DNA of 64,000 nucleotides from Hymenobacter setariae (GCF_007713685.1 NZ_VMRJ01000001.1:1532129-1596128), one strand, 5' to 3'. Numbered from the stretch's first letter, positions 47,456 to 57,123 are shown. Numbers and translations: made by a program. The notes: a model not told the origin generated them from the letters alone.

Positions 47456-50400
47456 ATGCCGCGACTGCTACTTCTCCTACTTTTCTGCGGGCTTCTCACC
47501 ACAGCCCAGGCGCAACAGCGCCTCGCGGCGGCCCGGCAGCGCAGCTACCTTACCAAAGTTTTCCGCCTGACGGAGGCCCAGACGCGGCACCTCTACGAGC
47601 ACGGCCTAGGTGCCACCCGGCCCGACTTTTTTGCGGTGCCCGTCGATTCGTTTCCTACCGACAGCCTACGGCCCCGGCCCTTGCCGCTGGGCTACTACCT
47701 AGTGGCCCATACCGAGGGCGCACAGCTGGTGTACTGGCTACGCACCGAAACCAACCGTACCATGGAGGTACTCAGCAACCAAGTAGACTTGGCGCTGATA
47801 GTGCGCGACTCGCTGGGCCGCCTGCTACCAGGGGCGCGGGTGCAGTTAGACCGCCGGCCGGTACCCTTCGATGCTGCCACCGGCACCTACCGCCGGGCAC
47901 GGCGCGGCCACGCGGGCCTGCTGGCCGTGGCCTACGGCGGGCGCACCACGTTTCACGCGCTGGAGCAGCCCCGGCAGGGGCTGCGTTCGCTGGGCGGCCG
48001 GGTGTGGCGACGGGTAGTATTTGGCTGGCCGCTGGGCTATGCCACGAGGCCGCTATACCAGCTGGGGCGCGACCTAGGGCACGTCTCGCGCACCAATACG
48101 GGCATACTAGGGCTATTACGCTCACCCTTCAATGAAGATGTGCGCGACGCCCGCCAAGAAAGCCGGGATAACCGACGTGAACAACGCTGGGCTAGCTATT
48201 TGGTATTTAGCCAACCACGCTACCGGCCTGCCGGCGACACCCTGCGTCTGAAAGCGCGGGTACTGCGCCGCCGCACCGGCCGCCCCTACCGTGGGCCGCT
48301 CACCCTATATATGAGCGGTGCCACTAGCGGCTCTAAGCGCCTAGTAAAGCTACTGCCAATACGCCCAGGCTCCTACGAATATACTCTACCTCTGACCGAT
48401 ACGCTCGGCCTGCGCCCTGATACCGATATACAGATTTATCCAGAAGTCACCAACGGCGTTTGGCTGACTGGCAATAGCTTCCGGGTTGAAGACTACGAAC
48501 TCGACAATGCCCATTACGCGCTGCGCGTTGCCGAAAAAACCCAGCGCCACGGCCAGCCGCAGGCCGTGTACCTACGCGGTACTGATGCCAACGAGCTACC
48601 CCTGCTCGATGCATGGGTGCGGCTAGCTGTGGTGCCACAGCGCGAGCCGGGAGCGCTACATAGGCGGCAAGTTTTCATTGCCGATACGCTCTGGACGCAC
48701 ACCCAGGCCCTCGACCCAGTGGGCGAAACCCGTATCAACCTACCGCCCGGCATCTTCCCCGACGTAGATTTTGGCTACGTAGTGCGGGCCACTTTTCTCA
48801 CTGCCGACAACGAACGCCACCTCGAAACCGCCGACGTAGCCTACCAGCGCGACCCTGGCCGGCTGCTGCTCACGCTCAGCGCCGACTCGGTGCGTCTCAG
48901 CTACGACTCGCTGGGCATGGCGCGGCCCCACCGCGCCACGCTGCACCTAGGTGGCCACAATGAGTCCGGCCAAGCCAAAATGCTGCCCCGCACCGTGCAG
49001 TTGCCGCTGAGCCTACCACTCGATTTTTTAATCGAAACCTACCGCCTTACTGATGCAGCCGGCCGCTCGGCCAGCCTCGACCTGACTGCCGACAACGCCG
49101 GCCTGACCCTGCGCTCTGACCGCACCGCCGACTCGGTGATAATGGCCGTGAACAACCCGCACCGGGTACCCTTCTGGTACTTTGTGTACCGGGGCAATGC
49201 GCTGCGCTACCGCGGCTACGGCTCCACATATCAGTTGCATATCAAGGATAAAAGCCCAGTGGCTTGGCACGTGTCGCTGCACTACCGCTGGGGCGCGGCC
49301 CTGCGGGTGGCCGAGTACACGGTAGGCGCACCACCGCGCCAACTGCTGGTAGCTACCGACCAGCCCACCTTGGCTTATCCTGGCCAGAAAATCAAGCTAG
49401 GCTTTACCGTCACCGACGAGCGCGGGCGGCCTGTGCCCGATGCTGACCTCACGGCCTACGCGTACAACCACAAGTTTGAAGCGCCGAATTTGCCGGCCGT
49501 GCCAGCGTTTGCGCGGCCAGTAGTAGGACGGGCAGCGCGGCGGCGCTTCAAGCTGGATGCAGGTTTCGACCAGCGTGAGGCAGCCCGCCGGCCACTGCCG
49601 TGGGCGCGGTGGCACACGCAGCTAGGGCTCGATTCGCTACAATTCTACCACTTTCTGTATCCTGAAACTGGCCTTTTTCAGGAGTACCGGCTCGCGCCTG
49701 GTGGGCTTACACAAGTAGCCCCATTCGTGGTTGATTCGGGGCGAGTGTTGGCGCCTATCGCGGTGTATATCGATGGGCAGCCAGCTTACATTCACGATGT
49801 TAACCAACACGACCCCTACGCGCTGGTGGCTGATAGTGGCCGCCACACGCTGAGCCTGCGCCTGCCCGACCAGCTCATTACTCTGCGCAACGTATACCTG
49901 CGACCGCAACACAAGCTCACGCTGAGTGTGGACCTGCACCACCCGAGTCCCGAACTGACGGTGGAAAAGCGCCCGCACCAGCTCACACCCACTGAGCAAC
50001 TGGCATTGAGCCGTACTATTTTGCTGGTCGATGAACCCCGAAACTCGACTTTTACCGCACTGCGGCAGGGCCAGCAGCTGCGGGTACTACGCGGCTATGG
50101 CTATGGCCTAGGTCGCCGCCAAACCGGCCCATTTCGGCCCGACTCCGTGCTGCTGCGCCGCGCCGATGGGCTGCGCCTCAAGTTTTTGTTTGAGCCACTG
50201 TTTGCCTACACGCCACAGCCTAAGTTGTTAAAAATGGTGGATGTACCGGCAGCGCGCTTCGGCCGGCTCGATGGGGCAGGGCTGCCCGACGCGCTGCCGC
50301 TGGCCGATTTTGCCCTTACCGAGGCCACTATTCGGCCTCAGCTCTACCCTACTCCTTTCGAGCCTGAGGCCGAGCTCTACGAGCCTACCCAAACGTCGCC

Positions 50401-53400
50401 CGGCCAGGGGCGCTTGGTACTACACCTACCGCCACGCCCTGACACGGCTCGCTATCCGTTGCCCACGTTGCGCTACGTGCTGCTCACGCGGCCCGACCAG
50501 CCCAAATACTTGCGCCTGAGCCGGCAGTGGCGGCTGCTTGCCCTAGCCCCCGGCCGTTACCGGGTAGCCGTGCTGCTCAGCGACAGCACCTGCCTAGCAC
50601 CTAGGGAACTGGCCAATGTACAGGCTAATGGCCAGCTACATTTTCAGTTGCGTTGGGCCGACCGGCAGGCGGCCGGGACACTTAGCCGCCGCATTGGGCG
50701 GCTGGTGCGAGCGCGCTACTTCCGCGTGACGCGGGCGCCAGCCGCCCGGCCGGCGCCCGCGCCGCAGCTGCTTCCCATGCGGTCGGGGCCACCACGGCCC
50801 AACTGGCGCACGTTGCGCGGGCAGGTGCTGGACGCCGAAACCGAAGAGGGACTGCCAGGGGTGACGGTTTTAGTAAAGGGAACCGATATCGGTACCGTTA
50901 CTGATGTAGACGGGAGCTTTATACTGCAAGTGCCGCCTAGCACTTCTGCTTTGCTAACTTCCTACGTGGGATATGTCACCGCTGAACAGGAAATCAATTA
51001 TGCAAACAACGTCGTTTTCAAGCTGCGCGCCGACACGAAGCAATTGAATGAAGTAGTAGTAGTGGGCTACGGCAGCGTGCAGCGGCGGGAATTAACCGGC
51101 GCAGTTGCGTCCATAGCATACGGTTTGCAGGGTAAAGTTGCGGGTGTGTCCATTACTTCCAATAGTGGCTATATCAATAGCAGCGTAATGATTCGTGGCA
51201 GTAGCTCCCTGTCCGGCGAACAAGCGCTACTCGTGGTAGACGGCATCGTATATAGCGGTAATCTGGCCGATATTTCACCCGGTAATATCGCCAGTACCAC
51301 GGTGCTGAAGGGCACTGAGGCCACAGCCATCTACGGCGCACGGGCCGCTAATGGCGTATTGATAATCACCACCAAAGGCAGCCCCAACCTAGGCAAGCTC
51401 AAGCCACTGCCTGCCCTTGCCGCGCCCACCCTGCCCGACGTACCCACCGGCGACCCACGCTTGGCCCTGCGCCGTCGCTTCCGCGACTATGCTTGGTGGC
51501 GGCCCACCCTTATCACCGACGCGCAGGGCCGCGCCACTACCGACGTAGTGCTGCCCGACGACGTAACCAGCTGGGACACCTTCGTCATTGGCTCGGATGG
51601 GCACCGGCGCACGGGTGCGGCCACCGGGCGGGTGCGCTCTTTTAAAGGCCTGCTGGCCGAGCTAGCAGGGCCACGCTTTCTGGTGGCCGGCGACCGGGCG
51701 CAGCTACTAGGCAAAGTCCTGAATTATCGCCCCGACACGGCACAAGTCACGACTACCTTTAAAGTAGGCGCGCAAACCATACGTAGCCAGACGCGGCGCG
51801 TCGGCACGTCAGTTATTGATACGCTGACGGTGGCTGCCCCGGCCACGGGCGCCGATTCGGTGCAGGTCACGTTTGGCCTCGCGCAGCCCTCGGGCTACGC
51901 CGATGGCGAGCAGCGCAGCCTGCCTGTGCTGCTCGCCGGCACTCGCGAGCAGCTAGGCACTTTTGCGGCCATCATGGCCGCCGACACCACCCTGACGCTA
52001 CCCCTAAACCCCGCCCTAGGTGAGGCTACGGTACACCTCGAAAGCGACGCCCTGCCCACGCTACTAGCCGAGATACGGCACGTGCAAGCCTATGCTTATC
52101 TCTGCCACGAGCAACTGGCTTCTAAGCTACTAACGCTGCTGCTGGAGCAGCGCATTCGGGCGGCGCGGGGTGAGGAGTTTCACGGACAGCGGTCGGTGAA
52201 TGCACTCATTCGCAAGCTGCAGCAGGGCCGACCGCAGCCCGATGCGCTGTGGGGCACTTGGCCGGGGGCCGCGCCCAGCCTCTGGGTGTCGGCCCACGCG
52301 CTCGAAGCCCTACTGGCCGCTGAGAAGGCCGGTTTCAAAATCAACCTTGACAAGCCGCGGTTGCAAGCCCGCCTGCTGCGCGAACTGGATGAGCGCCTAG
52401 GTGCCCCCGCTCTGCTAGCAGCGCTGCCTGCCCCGCGGCGTGAAGCGGCCCTGTCCACCCCACCCAGCCCCGATGCCGATGAAGCCTTGCGGCTACTGCG
52501 CGTACTGCACCAGCTCGGCGCTCCTGCCGACTACCGCACCTACCTCGACCGCCTCGACCGTGCCCAACCCGGCCGCCGCGCCCTCGACCGTTACCTGGCC
52601 AGCGTGGAATTGCGCCAGCAGCTAGGTTTGCCTTACCAGCTTGACAGCCTACGGCGCTACCGCCTGCGCACCGAGCTAGGCGGCGCATTATACGCCGACA
52701 CGGCAGGCCGCAACACCTATTATCGCTACCTGCTGCCCGACCGAGTAGGCACTACCCTACTGGCCTACCGCGTGCTGCGCACCCAAGGCGGCCACACCGC
52801 CGAGCTAGCGCGGCTGCGTACGTTTTTGCTAGGTCTGCGAGGCGGCAGCTATTGGGGCAGCACCTACGAGGCGGCTCAGATACTGGCCACCATCGGTCCC
52901 GACTTACTAGGTCCTGGTAGGCAAGCGGCCACGGCCCAAGTGCGCCTAGCAGGTGCGCCGGCCGCCGAGGCGGCGGGCACCATCAGCAAGTTTCCTTTCA
53001 CCTTGAAGGTACCCGCTACCGGCTCGCTCACGCTGCGCAAAACCGGCACCCTACCCGTGTACGCCACTGCCTACCAGACCCGCTGGAACCCCGCACCCAC
53101 GCCCGCTGCCAAGCCCTTCACCGTAACTACTACCCTAGGTGGCCAAACAGGAAGCCGCGTGCAACTGCGCGCCGGCCAGCCCGCCGAGCTCGTCGTGACA
53201 GTAGACGTGAAAGCGGAGGCGCGCTACGTGCTGCTCGAAGTACCCATTCCGGCCGGCTGCTCCTATGGCCCTGCGCCGATGCGCAATTCACTCGAAACAC
53301 ACCGCGAAAACCTGCGCCATCAGGCCGGCATTTTTATTGACCGGCTGCCTGTGGGGCGGCATACCTTCCGGGTGGCGCTGCAGCCACGCTACCGCGGGCA

Positions 53401-53488
53401 GTACACCCTCAACCCCGCTCGTGCCGAGCTAGTGTACTTCCCAACCAAATTCGGGCGTACGGGCGGCAAGCAAGTCCGAATTCGATAA
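47456..53488 (+). CDS. Alpha-2-macroglobulin-like protein with inserted carboxypeptidase-regulatory and TonB-plug domains
   Basis: 2,010 residues from ATG 47456 (signal peptide MPRLLLLLLFCGLLTTAQAQ; an upstream in-frame start is rejected). Order: MG-type domains at about 100-700 (RPAGDTLRLKARVLRRRTGRPY is MG2-like), a carboxypeptidase-D regulatory domain at 1119-1185 (RGQVLDAETEEGLPGVTVLVKG), a SusC-type plug at 1195-1310 (NEVVVVGYGS, LQGKVAGVSI, AIYGARAANGVLIITTKG), then the A2M domain with WWRPTLITDAQGRA (Trp1347-1348) and PDDVTSWDTF, and a thioester-like C-x-E-Q (Cys1550-Gln1553) in YLCHEQLASKL. Macroglobulins trap proteases in the periplasm; the plug insertion suggests a link to TonB-type outer-membrane complexes. 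Inserted segment appears AT-richer. Confidence 0.85.
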   Translation: MPRLLLLLLFCGLLTTAQAQQRLAAARQRSYLTKVFRLTEAQTRHLYEHGLGATRPDFFAVPVDSFPTDSLRPRPLPLGYYLVAHTEGAQLVYWLRTETNRTMEVLSNQVDLALIVRDSLGRLLPGARVQLDRRPVPFDAATGTYRRARRGHAGLLAVAYGGRTTFHALEQPRQGLRSLGGRVWRRVVFGWPLGYATRPLYQLGRDLGHVSRTNTGILGLLRSPFNEDVRDARQESRDNRREQRWASYLVFSQPRYRPAGDTLRLKARVLRRRTGRPYRGPLTLYMSGATSGSKRLVKLLPIRPGSYEYTLPLTDTLGLRPDTDIQIYPEVTNGVWLTGNSFRVEDYELDNAHYALRVAEKTQRHGQPQAVYLRGTDANELPLLDAWVRLAVVPQREPGALHRRQVFIADTLWTHTQALDPVGETRINLPPGIFPDVDFGYVVRATFLTADNERHLETADVAYQRDPGRLLLTLSADSVRLSYDSLGMARPHRATLHLGGHNESGQAKMLPRTVQLPLSLPLDFLIETYRLTDAAGRSASLDLTADNAGLTLRSDRTADSVIMAVNNPHRVPFWYFVYRGNALRYRGYGSTYQLHIKDKSPVAWHVSLHYRWGAALRVAEYTVGAPPRQLLVATDQPTLAYPGQKIKLGFTVTDERGRPVPDADLTAYAYNHKFEAPNLPAVPAFARPVVGRAARRRFKLDAGFDQREAARRPLPWARWHTQLGLDSLQFYHFLYPETGLFQEYRLAPGGLTQVAPFVVDSGRVLAPIAVYIDGQPAYIHDVNQHDPYALVADSGRHTLSLRLPDQLITLRNVYLRPQHKLTLSVDLHHPSPELTVEKRPHQLTPTEQLALSRTILLVDEPRNSTFTALRQGQQLRVLRGYGYGLGRRQTGPFRPDSVLLRRADGLRLKFLFEPLFAYTPQPKLLKMVDVPAARFGRLDGAGLPDALPLADFALTEATIRPQLYPTPFEPEAELYEPTQTSPGQGRLVLHLPPRPDTARYPLPTLRYVLLTRPDQPKYLRLSRQWRLLALAPGRYRVAVLLSDSTCLAPRELANVQANGQLHFQLRWADRQAAGTLSRRIGRLVRARYFRVTRAPAARPAPAPQLLPMRSGPPRPNWRTLRGQVLDAETEEGLPGVTVLVKGTDIGTVTDVDGSFILQVPPSTSALLTSYVGYVTAEQEINYANNVVFKLRADTKQLNEVVVVGYGSVQRRELTGAVASIAYGLQGKVAGVSITSNSGYINSSVMIRGSSSLSGEQALLVVDGIVYSGNLADISPGNIASTTVLKGTEATAIYGARAANGVLIITTKGSPNLGKLKPLPALAAPTLPDVPTGDPRLALRRRFRDYAWWRPTLITDAQGRATTDVVLPDDVTSWDTFVIGSDGHRRTGAATGRVRSFKGLLAELAGPRFLVAGDRAQLLGKVLNYRPDTAQVTTTFKVGAQTIRSQTRRVGTSVIDTLTVAAPATGADSVQVTFGLAQPSGYADGEQRSLPVLLAGTREQLGTFAAIMAADTTLTLPLNPALGEATVHLESDALPTLLAEIRHVQAYAYLCHEQLASKLLTLLLEQRIRAARGEEFHGQRSVNALIRKLQQGRPQPDALWGTWPGAAPSLWVSAHALEALLAAEKAGFKINLDKPRLQARLLRELDERLGAPALLAALPAPRREAALSTPPSPDADEALRLLRVLHQLGAPADYRTYLDRLDRAQPGRRALDRYLASVELRQQLGLPYQLDSLRRYRLRTELGGALYADTAGRNTYYRYLLPDRVGTTLLAYRVLRTQGGHTAELARLRTFLLGLRGGSYWGSTYEAAQILATIGPDLLGPGRQAATAQVRLAGAPAAEAAGTISKFPFTLKVPATGSLTLRKTGTLPVYATAYQTRWNPAPTPAAKPFTVTTTLGGQTGSRVQLRAGQPAELVVTVDVKAEARYVLLEVPIPAGCSYGPAPMRNSLETHRENLRHQAGIFIDRLPVGRHTFRVALQPRYRGQYTLNPARAELVYFPTKFGRTGGKQVRIR

Positions 53489-53627
53489 GAAATAAGCTTA
53501 GTTACACGCTTAAATAGCCTGAACAGTAGATAAAGTTGCTAAATACCATTAAACGGGTAAATGCCCCCTTTAACGGCCCATTTTGGACTATCCACCTAAA
53601 AAACCAACTAGCCAAAAAGCGCCCCGA

Positions 53628-53635
53628 TAGTTTTG
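53628..53635 (+). promoter_or_regulatory. Bacteroidota -7 element (TAGTTTTG) for the LytTR gene
   Basis: TAGTTTTG fits TAnnTTTG, 54 bp before the chosen start. It argues that translation starts after this point (53689 or 53701), not at the upstream TTG 53536. Confidence 0.4.
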
Positions 53636-53688
53636 CGTCAGCTAAATGCAATTCGCCATCGGTTGGCGAGTTCAAACCCAGCTCTGCT

Positions 53689-54459
53689 ATGCTGTCTGCC
53701 ATGCGTTATTCGTCTGTTGCTGCGCCTACCCCCATTACCTCTTTGCGCTGCCTCGTCGTTGATAATGACCCCACCGCAGCGGCGGCCCTAGCGGCTTGCG
53801 TGCAGCAAGCGCCCTTTCTTTCATTAGTAGCCAGCTGCACCAGTCCCGCGCAGGCATTGGCCTATTTGCGCACGCACCCGGTCGACGTACTGTTTCTGCC
53901 TATCGAGCTGCCTCTACTGGCTGGCCTGCAACTGCTGCGCCCAGCGGGCCAGGGGCCGGCAGTGGTGCTCACTTCCTCCTACCCCGACTACAACCTGCAG
54001 AGCCACGGCACCTACGGAGTAGTCGATTACTTGCTCAAGCCTTTTTGCTCCGCGCGTTTTCGGCAGGTGGCAGGCCGCCTGCACGCGCAGCGCCCGGCAG
54101 CCACCCCAGTCTGCAAGAGCGGCATGTTTGCTCCGCTCTACACCAGTGGCCTCCACCTGTGGGTGAATAAGCAATTGACGCAGCTGCGCCTAGCCGATGT
54201 ACTGTATATAGAAGACCTAGGTGACCGTACGCGCATCAAAATGCTGCAGCAGGAGCTCATTATCGAAGAGTCGTTTGCTACACTTGCTAATCAGCTGCCC
54301 GAGCCGCAGTTTCTACGCATCAATCCTACTTGCATCGTAGCCCTAAGCCACACCACCGCTGTAGTCGGCAACGCGCTGGCCGTGGCGGGCCGGCGCCTGC
54401 CCCTAGGTGCAGCCTTGCAAGACGAAGTACTGGCCCGCGTGTTTCAAACTAGCTTCTAG
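53689..54459 (+). CDS. LytTR-type response regulator with a degenerate receiver domain
   Basis: 256 residues from ATG 53689 (ATG 53701 equally possible). Residues about 15-130 are a receiver: LVVDNDPTAAAALAA at strand 1 and a conserved Lys in VVDYLLKPF, but the phospho-acceptor position reads LFLPIELP (Pro71) where normal receivers have LFLDI-x-MP. The C-terminal part (145-256) is a LytTR DNA-binding domain: LHLWVNKQLTQLRLADVLYIEDLGDRTRIKM, LANQLPEPQFLRINPTCIVALSH. So it probably works without Asp phosphorylation. No partner kinase is adjacent; the LytS-type kinase usually paired with such regulators is not visible. Confidence 0.88.
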   Translation: MLSAMRYSSVAAPTPITSLRCLVVDNDPTAAAALAACVQQAPFLSLVASCTSPAQALAYLRTHPVDVLFLPIELPLLAGLQLLRPAGQGPAVVLTSSYPDYNLQSHGTYGVVDYLLKPFCSARFRQVAGRLHAQRPAATPVCKSGMFAPLYTSGLHLWVNKQLTQLRLADVLYIEDLGDRTRIKMLQQELIIEESFATLANQLPEPQFLRINPTCIVALSHTTAVVGNALAVAGRRLPLGAALQDEVLARVFQTSF

Positions 54460-54607
54460 GCCTCTGAAGCACCTAGCACCACCTAGGGTTGAGGCAACTT
54501 TTAGTCTCTCTAAAGGCTGCGCTGGCGGTATTATTCAGATTTAAAACTGTACGCTACCCAGATAGCCCCTCATAGATAATTTTTGGCTAAAACCAGCCCG
54601 TTTTTCT

Positions 54608-54615
54608 TACGTTTG
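54608..54615 (+). promoter_or_regulatory. Bacteroidota promoter (TACGTTTG) of the lipoprotein gene
   Basis: TACGTTTG fits TAnnTTTG; a TTTTGG 22 bp upstream (54582-54586) may serve as the -33 box. The start codon is 38 nt downstream. Confidence 0.5.
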
Positions 54616-54652
54616 AGGCGTACCTACCCCTATTGGTTCACCTTATTCTGTT

Positions 54653-55177
54653 ATGAAAAAGTCTTTACTTGGCCTGGCAGTGCTCGCCGCGTTGGTTTCC
54701 TGCCGCGAGTCAAATACTAGCGTTAAGAGCGCTCCTTCAGCCGAGCCCATTGCAGCCACCAAAACGCTGTGCTTCGACACTACTTACGCCACTGTGGCGC
54801 AGCAGCCCCGCACCTATTCTTACACCACCGACATTGTGGTGGGCACTACTAAAACCGTGACTGTGCCGGTGCAAATTGACTGGACTACCGTAGCCGACGG
54901 TGGCTGCCCACAAGTGGCTTCCGTGCGCGTGTACCAGCTCGGCGCAGCCGACCTGCGCACCAATGTGGTAGTTAAGACGCTGCGCGACGCCGCCTGCAAG
55001 CCCGGCCCGCTTCCCAACAGCGCGCAGCGTGCCACTACCGGCGCTGTCTACGTCAACCTGACCTGCCAAGCCAAAGCGGTACGGTCGTTTAGCAGCTTCC
55101 GCTTTATGCTCAACGGCCTAGGCTACCACGACACCCTCGAGCCAACACTGACGCCGACTACCACTTCGGCGCGCTAG
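54653..55177 (+). CDS. Lipoprotein of unknown function
   Basis: 174 residues; lipoprotein signal MKKSLLGLAVLAALVSC with canonical L-V-S-C lipobox (Cys17). Two or more Cys (C41, C87, C115, C137 approximately) could form disulfides in the periplasm. No family is recognised. Own promoter and terminator make it a single-gene unit. Confidence 0.75.
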   Translation: MKKSLLGLAVLAALVSCRESNTSVKSAPSAEPIAATKTLCFDTTYATVAQQPRTYSYTTDIVVGTTKTVTVPVQIDWTTVADGGCPQVASVRVYQLGAADLRTNVVVKTLRDAACKPGPLPNSAQRATTGAVYVNLTCQAKAVRSFSSFRFMLNGLGYHDTLEPTLTPTTTSAR

Positions 55178-55202
55178 CTACTGCGTTCCTTTTTACTTAC
55201 AC

Positions 55203-55234
55203 AAAGTCCCGGCCATTAGCCGGGACTTTTTTTT
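55203..55234 (+). terminator. Intrinsic terminator after lipoprotein gene
   Basis: AAAGTCCCGGC (55203-55213) pairs with GCCGGGACTTT (55219-55229) around CATTA and is followed by five more T. Very strong. Confidence 0.92.
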
Positions 55235-55342
55235 GCGACTATACGCTAGCTTAGGTGTTATCTCTAGCTTCGACCTGGCCGTAGGCATAGTTGGCGCCTA
55301 GGCCACTCGGCCGGCTCGACGCCTTTTGCTAGCTTTCTTTTT

Positions 55343-56008
55343 ATGTCCAGCTTTTCCCGCTTCTTTTATCAAAATGGTTTGCTCTTAGTCACCTTCGTGT
55401 TGATTATGAGCGCCCTGCTTGGGCAAGTGCTCACAGGCTGGCACGATAACAACGATGACTTGCAGCAAATGGGACTCGCTGCCCTCACCCTAGGCCAGTA
55501 CCTGCACTCGGGCCACCTGCTCGAAGCCACATTTGAGAACTGGGAAAGCGAGTTTTTGCAAATGGGCGTGTACGTGGTGCTTACCATCTGGCTGCGCCAA
55601 AAAGGCTCGCCCGAGTCTAAAAAGCTCGACGAGCTCGAAGACGTAGACCAACGCCCTGACCCCACTAAGCCCGGGGCGCCCTGGCCGGTGCGCCGGGGCG
55701 GCCTATGGCTGCACCTTTACCAGCATTCGTTGAGTTTGGCGCTGTTTGGGCTATTTTTTGGGGCCTTCTACCTGCACGCCCGCGGCGGGGCAATGGTTTA
55801 TAATATCGAGCAGGGTCACGAAGGCAAACCTCTCGTGACGGTATGGGGATACATGCACACCGCGCGCTTCTGGTTCGAGTCGTTTCAAAACTGGCAGAGC
55901 GAATTTGTATCTATCTTTTCGCTGGTAGGCTTGTCCATTTTTCTGCGCCAGCAATCCTCGCCCCAGTCCAAGCCCGTAGACGCGCCAACCACCGAAACGG
56001 GCAAGTAA
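55343..56008 (+). CDS. DUF6766-family membrane protein
   Basis: 221 residues with about four membrane helices arranged as two similar halves: FENWESEFLQMGVYVVLTIWLRQKGSPESK (residues about 67-96) and FQNWQSEFVSIFSLVGLSIFLRQQSSPQSK (about 178-207). The W-x-S-E-F motif is conserved in this uncharacterised family of Bacteroidota and Proteobacteria. Function unknown. It converges with the histidine kinase gene. Confidence 0.85.
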   Translation: MSSFSRFFYQNGLLLVTFVLIMSALLGQVLTGWHDNNDDLQQMGLAALTLGQYLHSGHLLEATFENWESEFLQMGVYVVLTIWLRQKGSPESKKLDELEDVDQRPDPTKPGAPWPVRRGGLWLHLYQHSLSLALFGLFFGAFYLHARGGAMVYNIEQGHEGKPLVTVWGYMHTARFWFESFQNWQSEFVSIFSLVGLSIFLRQQSSPQSKPVDAPTTETGK

Positions 56009-56037
56009 CCCCTACCTAGGGGCACTACTTTTGGTCT

Positions 56038-57123
56038 TTAAGCAGGTAGCGCGGGCAGTTCCAAGTAAAATGTAGTGCCTTGCCCTTCAGTGCTTTCAAA
56101 CCAAATGCGCCCTTGGTGTAGGTTCACAATCGTTTTTATTACCGACATGCCCAGTCCTGTGCTGCGCTCACCACGCAGCCCTGGCCGCCGCGCTTTCGTA
56201 AACTTATCAAACAGTACCCCTTGTAAGTCTGCGGGGATACCAATACCGTTATCTGCCACCAGCAGCAAGGCCTGGTCGCCACGGCGCTCGAGGCTTACCG
56301 CAATCTGCCCGCCATCGGGCGTAAACTTGATAGCGTTAGAGATTAAGTTATTAACAACCTGCTGTAATTTATTGATATCAAAGCTAACGTAAATAGGCTG
56401 CTCGGTGGCCGCAAAGTGAAAGTGCAAGTGCGTATGCTGCTCCGAGCGCTCATACTCTTCCATCAGAGTCTGTAGCCAAGACACTAGGTCAGCCCGGTCG
56501 AACCGCATCTCTACGTTAGACGACTCCAGAAACTCGTTGTCCACAAAGTCCCGAATCAAACTCACTCCCTGGGTACACGTGCGCTGCATTAGGTGCAGCA
56601 CCTCCTGCACTTTGCTGGTAGGAGTGTTTAGCTCCCAGGCGAGGTGCTCGGTTAGCTGCTGCAGCAAGACCAAGGGAGCGGCCAAGTCATGCGACAAAAT
56701 TTCAAGCGTCGCATTCTTCTTCGAGTTAAACTTCTCTCCGTTTATAAGCACCTCCTTCTCGCGGGTGATGTCGCGTGCTGACCCCACTAGGTAGTGAGCG
56801 CCGGTGGGTAGCTGCCGCCGGCACACGCTCACTTGCATCCACTGTGTGTCCTTTACGCTCTGGCTCAAGCGCACTTCTACATCTTGAACCAACTCTTCGG
56901 GTGCGGCCTGCGCCACCCGCTGCTGCAAAAACTGCCAGTCGTCTGGATGTATGCGAGTCAGCAGATAAGGCAAATCGTCGTTGATATGCTCGCTTGGGTC
57001 ACCGATAATCTGCTCATAAGCAGCGCTCACGTATACCACCCGCCGCTCGCCTAGGTCATAGGCAAAGTATATTTCATTACGATGCTCAAGCAGCGGTCGG
57101 AGTAGGTCTAGGTAGTCAGACAT
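56038..57123 (-). CDS. PAS-domain sensor histidine kinase
   Basis: 361 residues, no membrane segment. PAS sensor at about 10-120 (YFAYDLGERRVVYVSAAYEQIIGDPSE, ITREKE end); dimerisation domain with the H-box LEILSHDLAAPL; ATPase domain with N-box NLISNAIKFTP, DNGIGIP and GLGMSVIKTIVNLHQG. A cytosolic signal, perhaps redox or a ligand in the PAS, would drive autophosphorylation; no response regulator is next to it. Together with the GAF gene 145 nt upstream on the same strand it may form a sensing pair. Confidence 0.93.
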   Translation of the reverse strand: MSDYLDLLRPLLEHRNEIYFAYDLGERRVVYVSAAYEQIIGDPSEHINDDLPYLLTRIHPDDWQFLQQRVAQAAPEELVQDVEVRLSQSVKDTQWMQVSVCRRQLPTGAHYLVGSARDITREKEVLINGEKFNSKKNATLEILSHDLAAPLVLLQQLTEHLAWELNTPTSKVQEVLHLMQRTCTQGVSLIRDFVDNEFLESSNVEMRFDRADLVSWLQTLMEEYERSEQHTHLHFHFAATEQPIYVSFDINKLQQVVNNLISNAIKFTPDGGQIAVSLERRGDQALLLVADNGIGIPADLQGVLFDKFTKARRPGLRGERSTGLGMSVIKTIVNLHQGRIWFESTEGQGTTFYLELPALPA

